Shown: piece by piece, positions 16,159-25,569 of the stretch
Layout of the letters: each line of letters opens with the position of its first letter
How positions within the stretch are numbered: position 1 is the first letter of the stretch
The notes under the pieces: generated by a model
Told to the model about the DNA's origin: nothing
The model's database searches: none
The model's input: the letters and a program-made list of their open reading frames with translations, nothing else
Position numbers and translations under genes: made by a program
DNA from: Bifidobacterium saguini DSM 23967
Lineage (GTDB): Bacteria; Actinomycetota; Actinomycetes; Actinomycetales; Bifidobacteriaceae
Reading direction: 5' to 3'
NCBI RefSeq assembly: GCF_000741715.1
Contig: NZ_JGZN01000017.1
Coordinates: 1-64,000, forward strand
Length of the DNA: 64,000 nucleotides

Positions 16159-18000
16159 ATGCCAAGAGGACCTATGGGGCACGGGCCGGGCGCAGGACGC
16201 ACGGTCGAAAAGCCCAATGATTTCGGCAAAGTCATGGGCAAACTCGTTGCCTACTGCCGTAACTACATTCCAGTCATCATCATCGCACTCATCTTGGGTG
16301 CAGCCGGCACCGTCTGCCAAATCATCGGGCCAGACAAGCTCAAAGACATGACCAATGCCATCGTCAAAGGCCTGCCCGCCATCGTGAACGGACGTCCGGT
16401 CATGCGTGCGATCGACCTCGCTGAAGTCGGGCGCATCGCCTGGCTGCTGGTCGCCCTGTACGTGGGTTACGCCGTGCTCAGCTACATCCAAAGCTGGATG
16501 ATGGCCAACGTCACCCAGCGCACGGCCCAACGTTTGCGCGAATCCATCTCCATCAAAATCAACAAACTGCCGCTCAAGTACTTCGACAAAGTCAGCTACG
16601 GCGACGTACTTTCCCGCATCACCAACGATGTGGACGCCATCGGCCAGACGCTGGGGCAGAGCCTCGGCTCGCTGATTACTTCGGTGACACTGTTCGTGGG
16701 TGCGCTCGTCATGATGTTCTACAACAACGTAATCATGACACTGTGCGCCATCGGAGCCAGTCTGCTCGGTATGGTCTTGATGATGCTGATTATGAAGGCT
16801 TCGCAGAAGTACTTCGCGCAGCAGCAAGCTGCACTGGGTGACGTGAACGGTCACGTGGAGGAGATGTACGCCGGGCACGTGATTGTGAAGGCGTACAACG
16901 GCGAAGCTGATTCGATTCGCCGCTTTGAGAAGTACAACGCGGATCTGTACGAATCCGGCTGGAAGTCGCAGTTCCTCTCCGGCCTGATGATGCCGCTCAT
17001 GAACTTTGTGGGCAACTTCGGCTACGTGGTGGTGTGCGTGGTGGGCGCGGCGCTCGCTATGGATGGGCAGATTGAATTCGGCGTGATCGTGGCGTTTATG
17101 ATGTACATCCGCCTGTTCACCCAGCCGCTCTCCCAGTTTGCGCAGGCCTTCCAGAATCTGCAGCGTTGCGCGGCCGCCGCCGAGCGCGTGTTCGGCTTCC
17201 TCGAGGAGCCGGAAATGGCCGACGAATCCGCCAAGCCGGCGTTGCTGGGGTCGGATGGGCATAAGGTTCGTGGCGACGTGGAATTCAGCCATGTGCAGTT
17301 CGGCTATGAGCCGGGCAAGCCGATTATCCATGATTTCTCGGCCTCCGTGGCGGCTGGCCAGAAGGTGGCCATCGTGGGTCCGACCGGCGCGGGCAAGACC
17401 ACGATGGTGAACCTCTTGATGCGCTTCTACGAAATCTCCGGGGGCTCGATTTCCATTGATGGTGTGGACACCGCAAGCGTGCCGCGTTGGAATGTGCACG
17501 ACCAGTTCTCGATGGTGCTGCAGGACACGTGGGTATTCCGTGGAACAGTTCGTGAAAACATCGCATACGCGCAGCCAGGCGTGACCGATAAGCAGATTGA
17601 GGACGCTTGCAAGGCTGTCGGCTTGGACCACTTCATCCGCTCCTTGCCGCAAGGCTATGACACGGTTCTGGACGATAAGTCTTCGCTCTCGGCGGGTCAG
17701 AAGCAGCTGCTGACGATTGCTCGCGCAATGGTGCAGGATGCCCCGATCCTGATTCTCGACGAGGCGACCTCTTCCGTGGATACTCGCACGGAAGAGCTGA
17801 TTCAGAAGGCTATGGATGCGCTAACCGTGGGCCGCACGTCGTTCGTGATTGCGCACCGACTCTCCACCATTCGCGACGCCGACATGATTCTCGTCATGAA
17901 CCACGGTGACGTGATTGAGCGCGGCACTCATGAGGAGCTGCTTGCGGCGGGCGGGTTCTACGCTGATCTCTACAACTCCCAGTTCACTCTCACCAGCTGA
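16159..18000 (+). CDS. ABC exporter half-transporter B (catalytic)
   Basis: 613 residues, with AAAGGA before ATG 16159. The transmembrane domain is followed by Walker A GPTGAGKTT near residue 406, signature LSAGQKQ near 511 and a complete Walker B ILILDEATS near 533. The catalytic Glu is present, complementing the Asp variant in the partner. The signature has Ala in place of the usual first Gly. The MarR-A-B order suggests one inducible efflux unit. Confidence 0.92.
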   Translation: MPRGPMGHGPGAGRTVEKPNDFGKVMGKLVAYCRNYIPVIIIALILGAAGTVCQIIGPDKLKDMTNAIVKGLPAIVNGRPVMRAIDLAEVGRIAWLLVALYVGYAVLSYIQSWMMANVTQRTAQRLRESISIKINKLPLKYFDKVSYGDVLSRITNDVDAIGQTLGQSLGSLITSVTLFVGALVMMFYNNVIMTLCAIGASLLGMVLMMLIMKASQKYFAQQQAALGDVNGHVEEMYAGHVIVKAYNGEADSIRRFEKYNADLYESGWKSQFLSGLMMPLMNFVGNFGYVVVCVVGAALAMDGQIEFGVIVAFMMYIRLFTQPLSQFAQAFQNLQRCAAAAERVFGFLEEPEMADESAKPALLGSDGHKVRGDVEFSHVQFGYEPGKPIIHDFSASVAAGQKVAIVGPTGAGKTTMVNLLMRFYEISGGSISIDGVDTASVPRWNVHDQFSMVLQDTWVFRGTVRENIAYAQPGVTDKQIEDACKAVGLDHFIRSLPQGYDTVLDDKSSLSAGQKQLLTIARAMVQDAPILILDEATSSVDTRTEELIQKAMDALTVGRTSFVIAHRLSTIRDADMILVMNHGDVIERGTHEELLAAGGFYADLYNSQFTLTS

Positions 18001-18009
18001 TGGAATTTG

Positions 18010-18108
18010 TGCGCCACGGTAGCGCATTGAGGGCCGATTTGCGCTGCTGTGGCATTGCCGCGTGCCACAGCAGCGCCATTTGAGCCCTAATTACAGAGGC
18101 GTGGCGCA
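18010..18108. terminator. Nested hairpins between convergent genes
   Basis: An outer stem TGCGCCACG (18010-18018) / CGTGGCGCA (18100-18108) encloses an imperfect middle stem and a perfect 14-bp inner stem GCGCTGCTGTGGCA (18041-18054) / TGCCACAGCAGCGC (18063-18076). It lies between the exporter gene and the opposite ApbE gene. It is likely a bidirectional terminator and shares architecture with the other local hairpin arrays. Confidence 0.65.
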
Positions 18109-18243
18109 AAAATCGCTGAAATCCGGTGAGTTTATGCGGGCGGATGTGCCATGCGACTGCAATTTGGGTGTATTTGCATTGGTGTGACATTAAGACTGGG
18201 GATGAGGCCGCAAAACCGGTCGTTGCACTCTCGTTCCTCCCAT

Positions 18244-19278
18244 TTATGCCGTGAAAAAGCCGCCCGGGAAGTTTGGGGACTGGGCGGCGGCGCGGTCAGC
18301 GCGGAGTATCGCGCAATCAAAATCAAAATACCGGCGTAATTGCTCGGCTGGAGTAGTGAATAGGGCGGTGGCCAAGCCGTCGGCGATGGCGGTTGGACGT
18401 GACACGCTGCCGTCGAATTGATTTACAGCAACCCATGTGGCCGCAACGTCATCGACAGGCAGCCCATCGATGGCATTGAGGAGATGATGCAGCTGATGCC
18501 CGGCCGCCTCGCCCCAATGGCGGCGGCTGGGTGAGCTTGCGCAGAATGCGCCATCGCTCACAGCTGCTGTGCCCACTGCACTACTCGGATCTGCCGGATC
18601 CTCAAGTGCAATGGTGACGGGCTCGGCCATGTGAATCAACAAATCGCCGCCCGCGTCAATCACAAAGGCATCAGTATGCGATGCCAGTACTCCCGCAATC
18701 AAATCCACTAGATATCCCTTTCCGCATGCGCCAAAATCAAGCGCGACCGGGCGGTGTGTGACCAGCGTAGTGCCGTGGCGTTCCACGTCATTGCGCCATG
18801 TTGGGCGGCCATGAATCGAGCCGAGATGCCCACCATCATTCCCCAAAGTATCTGGCGCAACGGTAAACGAATATTCGGCGTCATAGCCCAGACGAATCAA
18901 ATCCTCGCCAACGCACGGGTCAATGGCCCCCTCGGTGGCTTCAAACAGTCGGTCATACAAATCGAACAAGCCGGTGCACCAATCGGGAAAATCAAACGCG
19001 CCGCCATGCTCGGCCGTGCGCATCTGAGACACCGGCGAATGCGGTCGGAAACGGGAAAGTGCGGATTCGTAGATGTCAATGAAGATGTCGATGGCATCGT
19101 ACAGCGAGATAGTTTGGTCGGAGTTGGACTCTGATGCAGCCGCATCGTTGCCGCTGAACAACAGTGGGGGCACAGTAATGGGGGTTTCTGCGGATGCTGT
19201 GGATTGCACTATCAGCCCTGTGCCAAGGGCGTGCGGGAATGCCATCGTGTACGGCAGCTGTTCATCGAGACTGGTCAT
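18244..19278 (-). CDS. ApbE-like FAD:protein FMN transferase
   Basis: 344 residues from ATG 19278; an in-frame ATG at 19299 is also possible and neither has a strong Shine-Dalgarno. The LDFGACGKGYLVD segment and the following DAGGDL are the hallmark of ApbE, which attaches FMN to Ser/Thr of flavoproteins using FAD. No signal peptide is visible. No obvious flavoprotein partner is next to it. The neighbour is a divergent GPH transporter. Confidence 0.8.
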   Translation of the reverse strand: MTSLDEQLPYTMAFPHALGTGLIVQSTASAETPITVPPLLFSGNDAAASESNSDQTISLYDAIDIFIDIYESALSRFRPHSPVSQMRTAEHGGAFDFPDWCTGLFDLYDRLFEATEGAIDPCVGEDLIRLGYDAEYSFTVAPDTLGNDGGHLGSIHGRPTWRNDVERHGTTLVTHRPVALDFGACGKGYLVDLIAGVLASHTDAFVIDAGGDLLIHMAEPVTIALEDPADPSSAVGTAAVSDGAFCASSPSRRHWGEAAGHQLHHLLNAIDGLPVDDVAATWVAVNQFDGSVSRPTAIADGLATALFTTPAEQLRRYFDFDCAILRADRAAAQSPNFPGGFFTA

Positions 19279-19363
19279 GGCTACTATCGTAATGGGCATG
19301 AGTGTTGGCTGAATTTGCAGTGATACACTGCTATTGACATAGCGTCAACAAGGAGGTTTGGCT

Positions 19364-20782
19364 ATGAGCGGTTCTGATCGAATTTCCATTGATGCGCAAG
19401 CCGGTGCATCGGCGATTTCGACAATCAAAGACTTACCCATCGCCAAAGTATGGGCGTTCGCGGTCGGCCAGTTCGGCTGGGCGCTACTTTCTGGCATCAT
19501 TTCAAACTGGCTTGTGTACTTCTATCAGCCTGATCAGGAAACCATCTCACAAGGCCAAACTGTATTCGTGCCTCAAGGCTTGGTAGTACTCGGCATCGTG
19601 ACCGTGGTGGGCGGTATTACCGCGTTCGCGCGATTCTTTGACGCATTCGTAGACCCAGCTGTAGCCTCACTCTCCGACCGGTGCAATGCCAAAGCCGGCC
19701 GCCGCATGCCTTTTCTGAAATTTGCGGCCGCACCGCTGGCCATCATCACCGTGCTCGTGTTCTGGAGCCCGATTAATGGCACAAGCTGGATTAATGGCGC
19801 GTTCCTGTTCGTCACTGTGATTGGCTACTACATTGCGCTTACGTTCTACTGCACCCCATACAACGCGTTGATCGCCGAGCTTGGGCATGATTCCAAGCAG
19901 CAGCTCACCATCTCCACCGCGATTTCATTCACCTGGGTGGCCGGCACTGCCATCGCTTATGTTGCGCCAGTGATTTGGGGTGGATTGGTGCCAGATCTCG
20001 GTCGCATCACTGCCATTCGTGTGACCTTCACCATCATGGCCGCCGTGGCGTTCGTGTGCATGCTGGTGCCGCCACTCGCCATTCGTGAGAAGGACTACGT
20101 CAACTCCCAGCCAACCTCTGAATCCACGATTGAATCCCTGAAGCAGACCTTTGGCGACGGCGAATTCCGTAAATTTGTCTGCTCGGACGTGGTGTACTGG
20201 GTGGCCATCACCACCTTCCAAACCGGCCTGCCGTTCTTCGTCACGAGTTTGTTGAAGCTGCCGGAAACCACTACGACCATATACTTCGTACTGATGACTG
20301 GCGTTTCCGTGCTGTTCTATGTGCCGGTCAATATTTTGGCCAATAAGGTCGGCAAGAAGAGGCTGCTGCTGGTGGCCTTTGTGATTTTCACCTGCGCGTT
20401 TGCCTTCGCTGGCGCACTTGGTTCAGGTGCTCTCGGCTTCCTGCCGGCAATGGCGCAGGGCTTGATTCTTTCGGTGGTGGGTGCCATCCCGATGGCGGCG
20501 TTCGGTATTCTGCCGCAGGCCATCGTGGCGAATATTGCGGACGCCAGTTCGAAGACCACTGGTCAGGATCGCCAAGGCATGTTCTATGCGGCCCGTACTT
20601 TTGCGATGAAAATGGGTCAGTCTGTAGCCATGCTGCTGTTCACCGGTGTTTCCACCATCGGCATGGCATCCGGTGCCGGCTACCGTATCGCAGCCGTATG
20701 CGCCGCGGTATTGTGCGGCTTGGGCGGCATTGTGTTCGCGTTCTACAACGAGAAGAAAGTGCTCACGGTACTCGAACAGTAA
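19364..20782 (+). CDS. GPH-family sugar transporter
   Basis: 472 residues from ATG 19364, preceded by AAGGAGG. It has about twelve helices. The DAFVDPAVASLSDRCNAKAG and GRRMPFLKF segments form the glycoside-pentoside-hexuronide motif around the first cytoplasmic loop. It should import a glycoside in symport with Na+ or H+. It has no sugar enzyme beside it, and is followed by a terminator and then tRNA-Ala. Confidence 0.85.
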   Translation: MSGSDRISIDAQAGASAISTIKDLPIAKVWAFAVGQFGWALLSGIISNWLVYFYQPDQETISQGQTVFVPQGLVVLGIVTVVGGITAFARFFDAFVDPAVASLSDRCNAKAGRRMPFLKFAAAPLAIITVLVFWSPINGTSWINGAFLFVTVIGYYIALTFYCTPYNALIAELGHDSKQQLTISTAISFTWVAGTAIAYVAPVIWGGLVPDLGRITAIRVTFTIMAAVAFVCMLVPPLAIREKDYVNSQPTSESTIESLKQTFGDGEFRKFVCSDVVYWVAITTFQTGLPFFVTSLLKLPETTTTIYFVLMTGVSVLFYVPVNILANKVGKKRLLLVAFVIFTCAFAFAGALGSGALGFLPAMAQGLILSVVGAIPMAAFGILPQAIVANIADASSKTTGQDRQGMFYAARTFAMKMGQSVAMLLFTGVSTIGMASGAGYRIAAVCAAVLCGLGGIVFAFYNEKKVLTVLEQ

Positions 20783-20796
20783 CACCGAGCCTCATA

Positions 20797-20832
20797 CGGC
20801 TTCCCAGAACGTGCATGCCGTTGGGGAAGCCG
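20797..20832 (+). terminator. Terminator-like hairpin
   Basis: CGGCTTCCC (20797-20805) pairs with GGGAAGCCG (20824-20832) after the GPH transporter gene. No T-run follows. Confidence 0.6.
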
Positions 20833-20910
20833 CATGGCCTTGAATTGCGTTTGACGGCACATCGTACTATATTTATGCGAGTTGCTTTGCGCAGCAGGGC
20901 AACAATCCAA

Positions 20911-20983
20911 GGGGCTGTAGCTCAGTTGGTAGAGCGCTTCGTTCGCATCGAAGAGGTCGCGGTTTCGACTACCGTCAGCTCCA
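20911..20983 (+). tRNA. tRNA-Ala (CGC)
   Basis: A complete cloverleaf: acceptor GGGGCTG/CAGCTCC (one G-U), D-arm GCTCAGTTGGTAGAGC, anticodon stem CTTCG/CGAAG with loop TTCGCAT giving anticodon CGC, T-arm GCGGT/ACCGT with loop TTCGACT. The CCA end is not encoded. Confidence 0.95.
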
Positions 20984-21097
20984 CTTGGGTCGCTTGCATT
21001 CATTCCACCGCGAGCGGCCCTTTTCTTTTTTCTTCTGATTTCTGATTGTGATTGTCAATCGAGCGATTAACTCCGTGGGGTGGGGAATACTGGAGAT

Positions 21098-22126
21098 ATG
21101 ACAAGCGCAGAGAACATGGCAGACGAGATGATTGAGCAGACCGCTGAGGAGCAGACGGTGCTGGCCACGGGAAATGCCGCTGAGAGCGCGGACTCTCAGG
21201 CTAATGAAACTAGTGCGGTGGATGCGCGTGCTGCAGCGGTAAACATTCCAACCGGCACTGTGGTACTTGCTGCTACGCCTATCGGCAATATTGGTGATGC
21301 TTCCGCCCGCCTAGTAGCGCTGCTGGAACGTGCGGATATCGTGGCCGCGGAAGACACCCGCCGACTCTACGATTTGGCCCGTCGCCTTGGCGTTTACGTA
21401 TCCGGTCGAGTGGTGGCCTATCACGATCACAACGAACGCAGCAAGGCCGATGGCTTGCTTGATCAAGTGGAAACCGGCGCAACCGTGCTCGTGGTTTCCG
21501 ATGCGGGCATGCCGACCATCAACGATCCCGGTCTTGCTATCGTGCGCCGCGCCATCGAACGCGGCCTGCCGGTAACCTGTGCGCCCGGTCCCTCTGCAGT
21601 ATTGGACGCGCTCGCGCTCTCCGGTCTGCCTACTGATCGCTTCTGCTATGAAGGATTCCTGCCGCGCAAACATTCTGAACGTGTGCAGGCATTGCGCGCG
21701 TTGCTGCCCGAGCGTCGCACCATCGTGTTCTATGAAACGCCTCATCGCATCGCCGATTCGATGGATGACCTGCTGGATGCGTTCGGCCCGAACCGTCCGA
21801 TGGCATTGTGCCGCGAACTCACCAAAGATTATGAGCAGGTGCGCCGCGGTTCGATTGGCGAGATTCGTCAAAGCGTGATTGATGAGCCGCCGCGCGGTGA
21901 AATGGTACTGGTGATTGGTGGTGCTTCCGATGAGGAAGCGGAAGCCGCCGCGCCTAATTCCTTAAGCGTTGAAGATTTGGCTGTGCTGGCCATCGACCGA
22001 GCATTGGAAGATGGATTGCGCATTAAAGACGCGATTGCGCAAGTAGTGCAGGAGCATCCGCTGCCTGACGGTTCATTGGCAAACCGCAAGCAAGTGTATG
22101 CGGCTGTGCTTGAGATGAAGAGCTGA
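21098..22126 (+). CDS. rsmI: 16S rRNA (cytidine1402-2'-O)-methyltransferase
   Basis: 342 residues from ATG 21098. Family motifs are all present: LAATPIGNIGDASARL, AAEDTRRLYDLARRLG, VSDAGMPTINDPG and CAPGPSAVLDAL followed by FCYEGFLPRK. RsmI methylates the ribose of C1402 in the decoding centre, using SAM. The first ~50 residues are an acidic, low-complexity extension not found in the E. coli protein. The adjacent tRNA-Ala is transcribed in the same direction. Confidence 0.95.
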   Translation: MTSAENMADEMIEQTAEEQTVLATGNAAESADSQANETSAVDARAAAVNIPTGTVVLAATPIGNIGDASARLVALLERADIVAAEDTRRLYDLARRLGVYVSGRVVAYHDHNERSKADGLLDQVETGATVLVVSDAGMPTINDPGLAIVRRAIERGLPVTCAPGPSAVLDALALSGLPTDRFCYEGFLPRKHSERVQALRALLPERRTIVFYETPHRIADSMDDLLDAFGPNRPMALCRELTKDYEQVRRGSIGEIRQSVIDEPPRGEMVLVIGGASDEEAEAAAPNSLSVEDLAVLAIDRALEDGLRIKDAIAQVVQEHPLPDGSLANRKQVYAAVLEMKS

Positions 22127-22133
22127 CAGTCGT

Positions 22134-22496
22134 TCATTCATCATCGCTATTATTTTCCAGCGATTCGAGCAGTACCTCCAACGCCTGCCGAACTCCTGGC
22201 CCACCTGCCTGCGAGATGAATTCGAGCAGACTGGCATCGGCGGCTGGATTCGCTACAATCCAGCGACGCAATTGCGGCACATGCTGTGCGATATGCCAGA
22301 GCACGTCAATATCCGTATCTGGCGAACAAGCCACTTGAGGATTCAAAACGATGGGTGGAGCCGGAGGCGTAGTCAAGTCTGCAATTGGTGATGATTGTGT
22401 CTCAGTTTCCGGTTCAGGCAACCGATGCGCGCGCTGCAGTTTGCGCAGTCGCCGGGTAGCCGGCAGCTGTTGTATGGTTTGCAGCCAACTGCTCAT
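22134..22496 (-). CDS. Hypothetical protein with LRR-variant-like domain
   Basis: 120 residues. The C-terminal half (WHIAQHVPQLRRWIVANPAA, then DASLLEFISQAGGPGVRQAL) resembles the variant leucine-rich domain found repeatedly in bifidobacterial proteins. The N-terminal part is basic and Pro-rich. The start overlaps the stop of the gene at 22493 by 4 bp (ATGA), so the two are translationally coupled. Function unknown. Confidence 0.7.
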   Translation of the reverse strand: MSSWLQTIQQLPATRRLRKLQRAHRLPEPETETQSSPIADLTTPPAPPIVLNPQVACSPDTDIDVLWHIAQHVPQLRRWIVANPAADASLLEFISQAGGPGVRQALEVLLESLENNSDDE

Positions 22497-23155
22497 ACAT
22501 ATCGTCCCGCCGTCACATTATTGATTTCCCGCTGAATCGCATCAAAAAATTCCCGCGCGCGGCCTGCGTACTTATGATGCCGATGTTCTTTGATGATCTG
22601 CAGGCAATCATTGGGGCGAAATTCATAAGCGGACATGAGCTGACACACCAGATTATTCAGGGTTGATGGATCCGGCTCATCATCAGGTGCCATAACAAGA
22701 TCGCAAGCGGTTCGTGCCGGCGTGGTAATGGTCAACGGGCCGACTTTAATGATCTGTTCCGGCAATGTAAGCCGCTTGAATACACGAATTCGCCGCCCGG
22801 CGCATGATGATCGGAAATGAGACGTGGAAATAACGTCGATAGTGTCCGGGAAGTCGGTGCCGCCTAGCCAAACCCAGGCGGCCGTGCGTGTGCATGCCAC
22901 AGTGCCGAATGGGGCGATTGCTGCGACGATGGAAGCGCGCCCATACAGTGTGCTGGCATGCTCAGACCAATACGCAGAGGATTCGTCGAGCTTGCTGACT
23001 GTGCCGAATTCAGCCAGCCAGTTCATGCTGAGTGGGCCAGGCAGGTCTCCGGTATGCAGCAATGGCGGAATGGTCGGCTGCGTGACTCCGGCGGAGGCGG
23101 CAGTTGACGCGATGATGCGTGCGGCGTTCGTCTTTGAACGAGATGTAGTGCTCAT
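22493..23155 (-). CDS. AbiEi-like hypothetical protein
   Basis: 220 residues from ATG 23155, with AAGGAG directly upstream; the longer frame extends into the tandem RNA-like repeat region and is not credible. The TPARTACDLV segment resembles the conserved R-T-x-x-D stretch of AbiEi-type antitoxin/regulator proteins, and the preceding LTLPEQIIKVGPLTIT fits the same fold. No toxin gene is adjacent: the coupled partner at 22134 is an LRR-variant protein. Function is uncertain. Confidence 0.65.
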   Translation of the reverse strand: MSTTSRSKTNAARIIASTAASAGVTQPTIPPLLHTGDLPGPLSMNWLAEFGTVSKLDESSAYWSEHASTLYGRASIVAAIAPFGTVACTRTAAWVWLGGTDFPDTIDVISTSHFRSSCAGRRIRVFKRLTLPEQIIKVGPLTITTPARTACDLVMAPDDEPDPSTLNNLVCQLMSAYEFRPNDCLQIIKEHRHHKYAGRAREFFDAIQREINNVTAGRYV

Positions 23156-23207
23156 GCTCCTTACCGTGGCACAATCTCGTTGTAAGCGCCACCGACTTTG
23201 CGAAAAC

Positions 23208-23264
23208 GGTGGATAAGTGGATAACTTATGCCAGTTCGCGCGGATTGTGGATAACGGTGGATAA
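23208..23264. promoter_or_regulatory. Cluster of DnaA-box-like sequences
   Basis: TGTGGATAA at 23246-23254 is a perfect reverse complement of the DnaA box TTATCCACA. One-mismatch copies are at 23208-23216, 23216-23224 and 23256-23264. All four point the same way. Two further perfect copies lie at 27246 and 27261. Confidence 0.5.
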
Positions 23265-23267
23265 CTC

Positions 23268-23470
23268 GCGTGGTCCTGGGAGTAAGGACGGGCTTCGCCC
23301 GCGGCTTTCTGGCTTGACTGTCGTCGAGCACACGTTCGCTGGACAGCCCACTGGGCTGTCCCTAATGCGGCGTGGTCCCGCAATTATGGTCAGGCTTCGC
23401 CTGCGTTTTTCTGGCTTGACTGTCGTCGAGCACACGCCTACAAACAGCCCACCGGGCTGTTTGCTTAACG
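23268..23470 (+). ncRNA. Tandem structured elements, candidate paired small RNAs
   Basis: Two ~102-bp units (23268-23369 and 23370-23470) share a start (GCGTGGTCC) and an identical 29-bp core (23306-23334 = 23408-23436). The flanking stems differ in sequence but remain paired: CGGGC-TTC-GCCCG against CAGGC-TTC-GCCTG, and GGACAGCCC/GGGCTGTCC against AAACAGCCC/GGGCTGTTT. The last stem with its T-rich tail could act as a terminator. A partial third start follows at 23471. Confidence 0.55.
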
Positions 23471-23503
23471 GCGTGTCCCCTGTACGCCCGATAATCGGGG
23501 TTT

Positions 23504-25378
23504 ATGAGTCATGTTTTGGTGAATGTTGCTTGGCCGTATGCAAACGGCCCCCGTCATATTGGCCATGTCGCCGGCTTTGGTGTGCCGTCCGACGTCTACG
23601 CGCGCTACGAGCGCATGAAGGGCAACGACGTGCTTATGGTCTCCGGTACCGATGAGCACGGCACCCCGATCCTCGTGGAAGCCGAAAAGGAAGGCCTCTC
23701 CGCACAGGAGCTAGCCAACCGCTACAACCGCGTGATCGCCAAGGATTTGTGCGATCTCGGTCTGAGCTACGACCTGTTCACTCGCACCACCACCGGCAAT
23801 CACGAGCATGTGGTGCAGGAGATGTTCAAGCAGTGCCTGAAGAACGGCTACATCTACAAAGGCACCCAGCAGGTGGCTATCTCCCCATCCACCGGCCGTA
23901 CCCTGCCGGACCGTTACATTGAAGGCGAATGCCCGATCTGCCACGCCGAAGGCGCTCGTGGCGACCAGTGCGATGCTTGCGGCAACGAGCTCGATCCGGA
24001 CGAGCTGATCAACCCGGTTTCCAAGATCAACGGTGAAACTCCGCGCTTCGAACAGACCGAACATTTCTTCCTTGACCTGCCGGCGCTTGCCGAAGCCAAC
24101 AAGGCATGGCTGGAGACCCGTAAGGGCTGGCGTACCAACGTTATCAACTTCTCCCTTGGTCTGTTCAAGGAAGTTAAGCCGCGCGCCATTACCCGCGACA
24201 TCGACTGGGGTATCCCGGTGCCGGTTAAAGACTGGATCGACAACCCGAACAAGAAGTTGTACGTGTGGTTCGACGCTGTGATCGGCTATCTGTCCGCATC
24301 CATCGAATGGGCCCGCCGCCAGGGCGATCCGGAGAAGTGGCGCGAATGGTGGAATGATCCGAGCTGCCCGGCCTACTACTTCATGGGCAAGGACAACATC
24401 ACCTTCCACTCTCAGATCTGGCCTTCCGAAATGCTGGCCTACAACGGTCAGGGTTCCAAAGGCGGCGAAACCGGCCCGATGGGTCCGTTGAACATGCCTG
24501 AGCAGGTTGTGGCCTCCGAGTTCATGACTATGGAAGGCAAGAAGTTCAGCTCTTCTCGCGGCATCGTGATCTACGTGAAGGACATTCTCGCCCGCTACCC
24601 TGTGGACGCTGTGCGCTACTACATTTCCGTAGCTGGTCCGGAATCCTCCGATTCTGACTTCACTTGGGCCGAGTTCGTGCGTCACAACAACGAAGAGCTC
24701 GCCTCCTCTTGGGGCAACCTGGTGAACCGCGTGGCCAACCTGATTAACAAGAACTTCGGTGAGATTCCGGCTTTGGACGAGAACTCCATGACCGACGAGG
24801 ATCGCGGCCTGCTGGAGGAAACCGCTGCCGCATTCGACGTGGTCGGCTCCTCCATCGAGTCCCATCACCAGAAGCACGCACTGGCTGAAGCTATGCGTAT
24901 CGTTGGCGACATCAACAAGTACATTTCCGCCACCGAACCGTGGAAGATTAAGGACGACCCGGCTCGCCTCGGTACTGTGCTGCATGTGGCTGCCCAGGCT
25001 GTCTCCGATGCAAACCATCTGCTCGCACCGTTCCTGCCGCATTCCGCTCAGAAGGTGTGGGAGGCTCTTGGCGGCACCGGTACGTTCTCCCCGCTGCCTG
25101 AGTTGCGTGAAGTCGAGGACCTCGACAAGCCTGGCTTCAAGTACCCGATTATCACCGGTGACTACAAGCTCGGTGTGAACGTGCACCCGTGGAAGAGCGA
25201 GCCGATTGAAGTCGGCGCTGTGGTGCCGAAGCCGAAGCCGATCTTCGCCAAGATCCCGACCGAGGCTGTGGAAGAGGAGCTGGCTCGCTTCGACGAGGCA
25301 CTGGCTGCTCGCCGCGCTGCCGAAGCCGAGCGCCTGGCTGCTGAAAAGGCCAAGCTGGCTGCCGAGCAGGCTCAGTGA
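23504..25378 (+). CDS. metG: Methionyl-tRNA synthetase
   Basis: 624 residues. The class I HIGH motif is PRHIGH (about residues 16-21), the zinc knuckle is [18 protein letters not shown], and the KMSKS-type loop is KKFSSSRG. An anticodon-binding helical domain follows. The last ~40 residues are an Ala/Glu/Lys-rich coiled-coil tail; the C-terminal EMAPII-like dimerisation domain of longer enzymes is absent. It charges tRNA-Met with methionine. A good terminator follows at 25416. The start is ATG 23504, but the Shine-Dalgarno is weak (CGGGG). Confidence 0.97.
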   Translation: MSHVLVNVAWPYANGPRHIGHVAGFGVPSDVYARYERMKGNDVLMVSGTDEHGTPILVEAEKEGLSAQELANRYNRVIAKDLCDLGLSYDLFTRTTTGNHEHVVQEMFKQCLKNGYIYKGTQQVAISPSTGRTLPDRYIEGECPICHAEGARGDQCDACGNELDPDELINPVSKINGETPRFEQTEHFFLDLPALAEANKAWLETRKGWRTNVINFSLGLFKEVKPRAITRDIDWGIPVPVKDWIDNPNKKLYVWFDAVIGYLSASIEWARRQGDPEKWREWWNDPSCPAYYFMGKDNITFHSQIWPSEMLAYNGQGSKGGETGPMGPLNMPEQVVASEFMTMEGKKFSSSRGIVIYVKDILARYPVDAVRYYISVAGPESSDSDFTWAEFVRHNNEELASSWGNLVNRVANLINKNFGEIPALDENSMTDEDRGLLEETAAAFDVVGSSIESHHQKHALAEAMRIVGDINKYISATEPWKIKDDPARLGTVLHVAAQAVSDANHLLAPFLPHSAQKVWEALGGTGTFSPLPELREVEDLDKPGFKYPIITGDYKLGVNVHPWKSEPIEVGAVVPKPKPIFAKIPTEAVEEELARFDEALAARRAAEAERLAAEKAKLAAEQAQ

Positions 25379-25415
25379 GGATCAATATAACGAGTTCTTT
25401 GGAACTGAACTAGCG

Positions 25416-25453
25416 AATGCCGTGGATGCTGATACAGCTCCACGGCATTTTTG
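25416..25453 (+). terminator. metG terminator
   Basis: AATGCCGTGGA (25416-25426) pairs with TCCACGGCATT (25439-25449), followed by TTTTTG. Confidence 0.85.
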
Positions 25454-25569
25454 CTGATTGGGCAATCGGCGCTGTTGTGATGGGTAGCGTCACAAAGCCA
25501 ACACAGTTTGCCAAGAAAACTCTCAGAAAAGCACATCGTATCGCCAAGGAATGGGCGGTTATATAGAAC

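Larger units (their letters stand above)
23156..23503. other. Gap before metG with DnaA-like boxes and tandem element
   Basis: 348 bp without a gene. It contains four DnaA-box-like sites (23208-23264) and a tandem 102-bp structured repeat (23268-23470). No T-box specifier or antiterminator signature was recognised before metG. Confidence 0.6.

Noticed and set aside
23208-23264. Chromosomal replication origin
   Set aside because: DnaA-like boxes are present, but there is no dnaA, dnaN or AT-rich unwinding region nearby; reported as a box cluster only.
23268-23503. T-box riboswitch before metG
   Set aside because: No T-box sequence TGGNACC or specifier/antiterminator pairing was found; the tandem units have a different layout.
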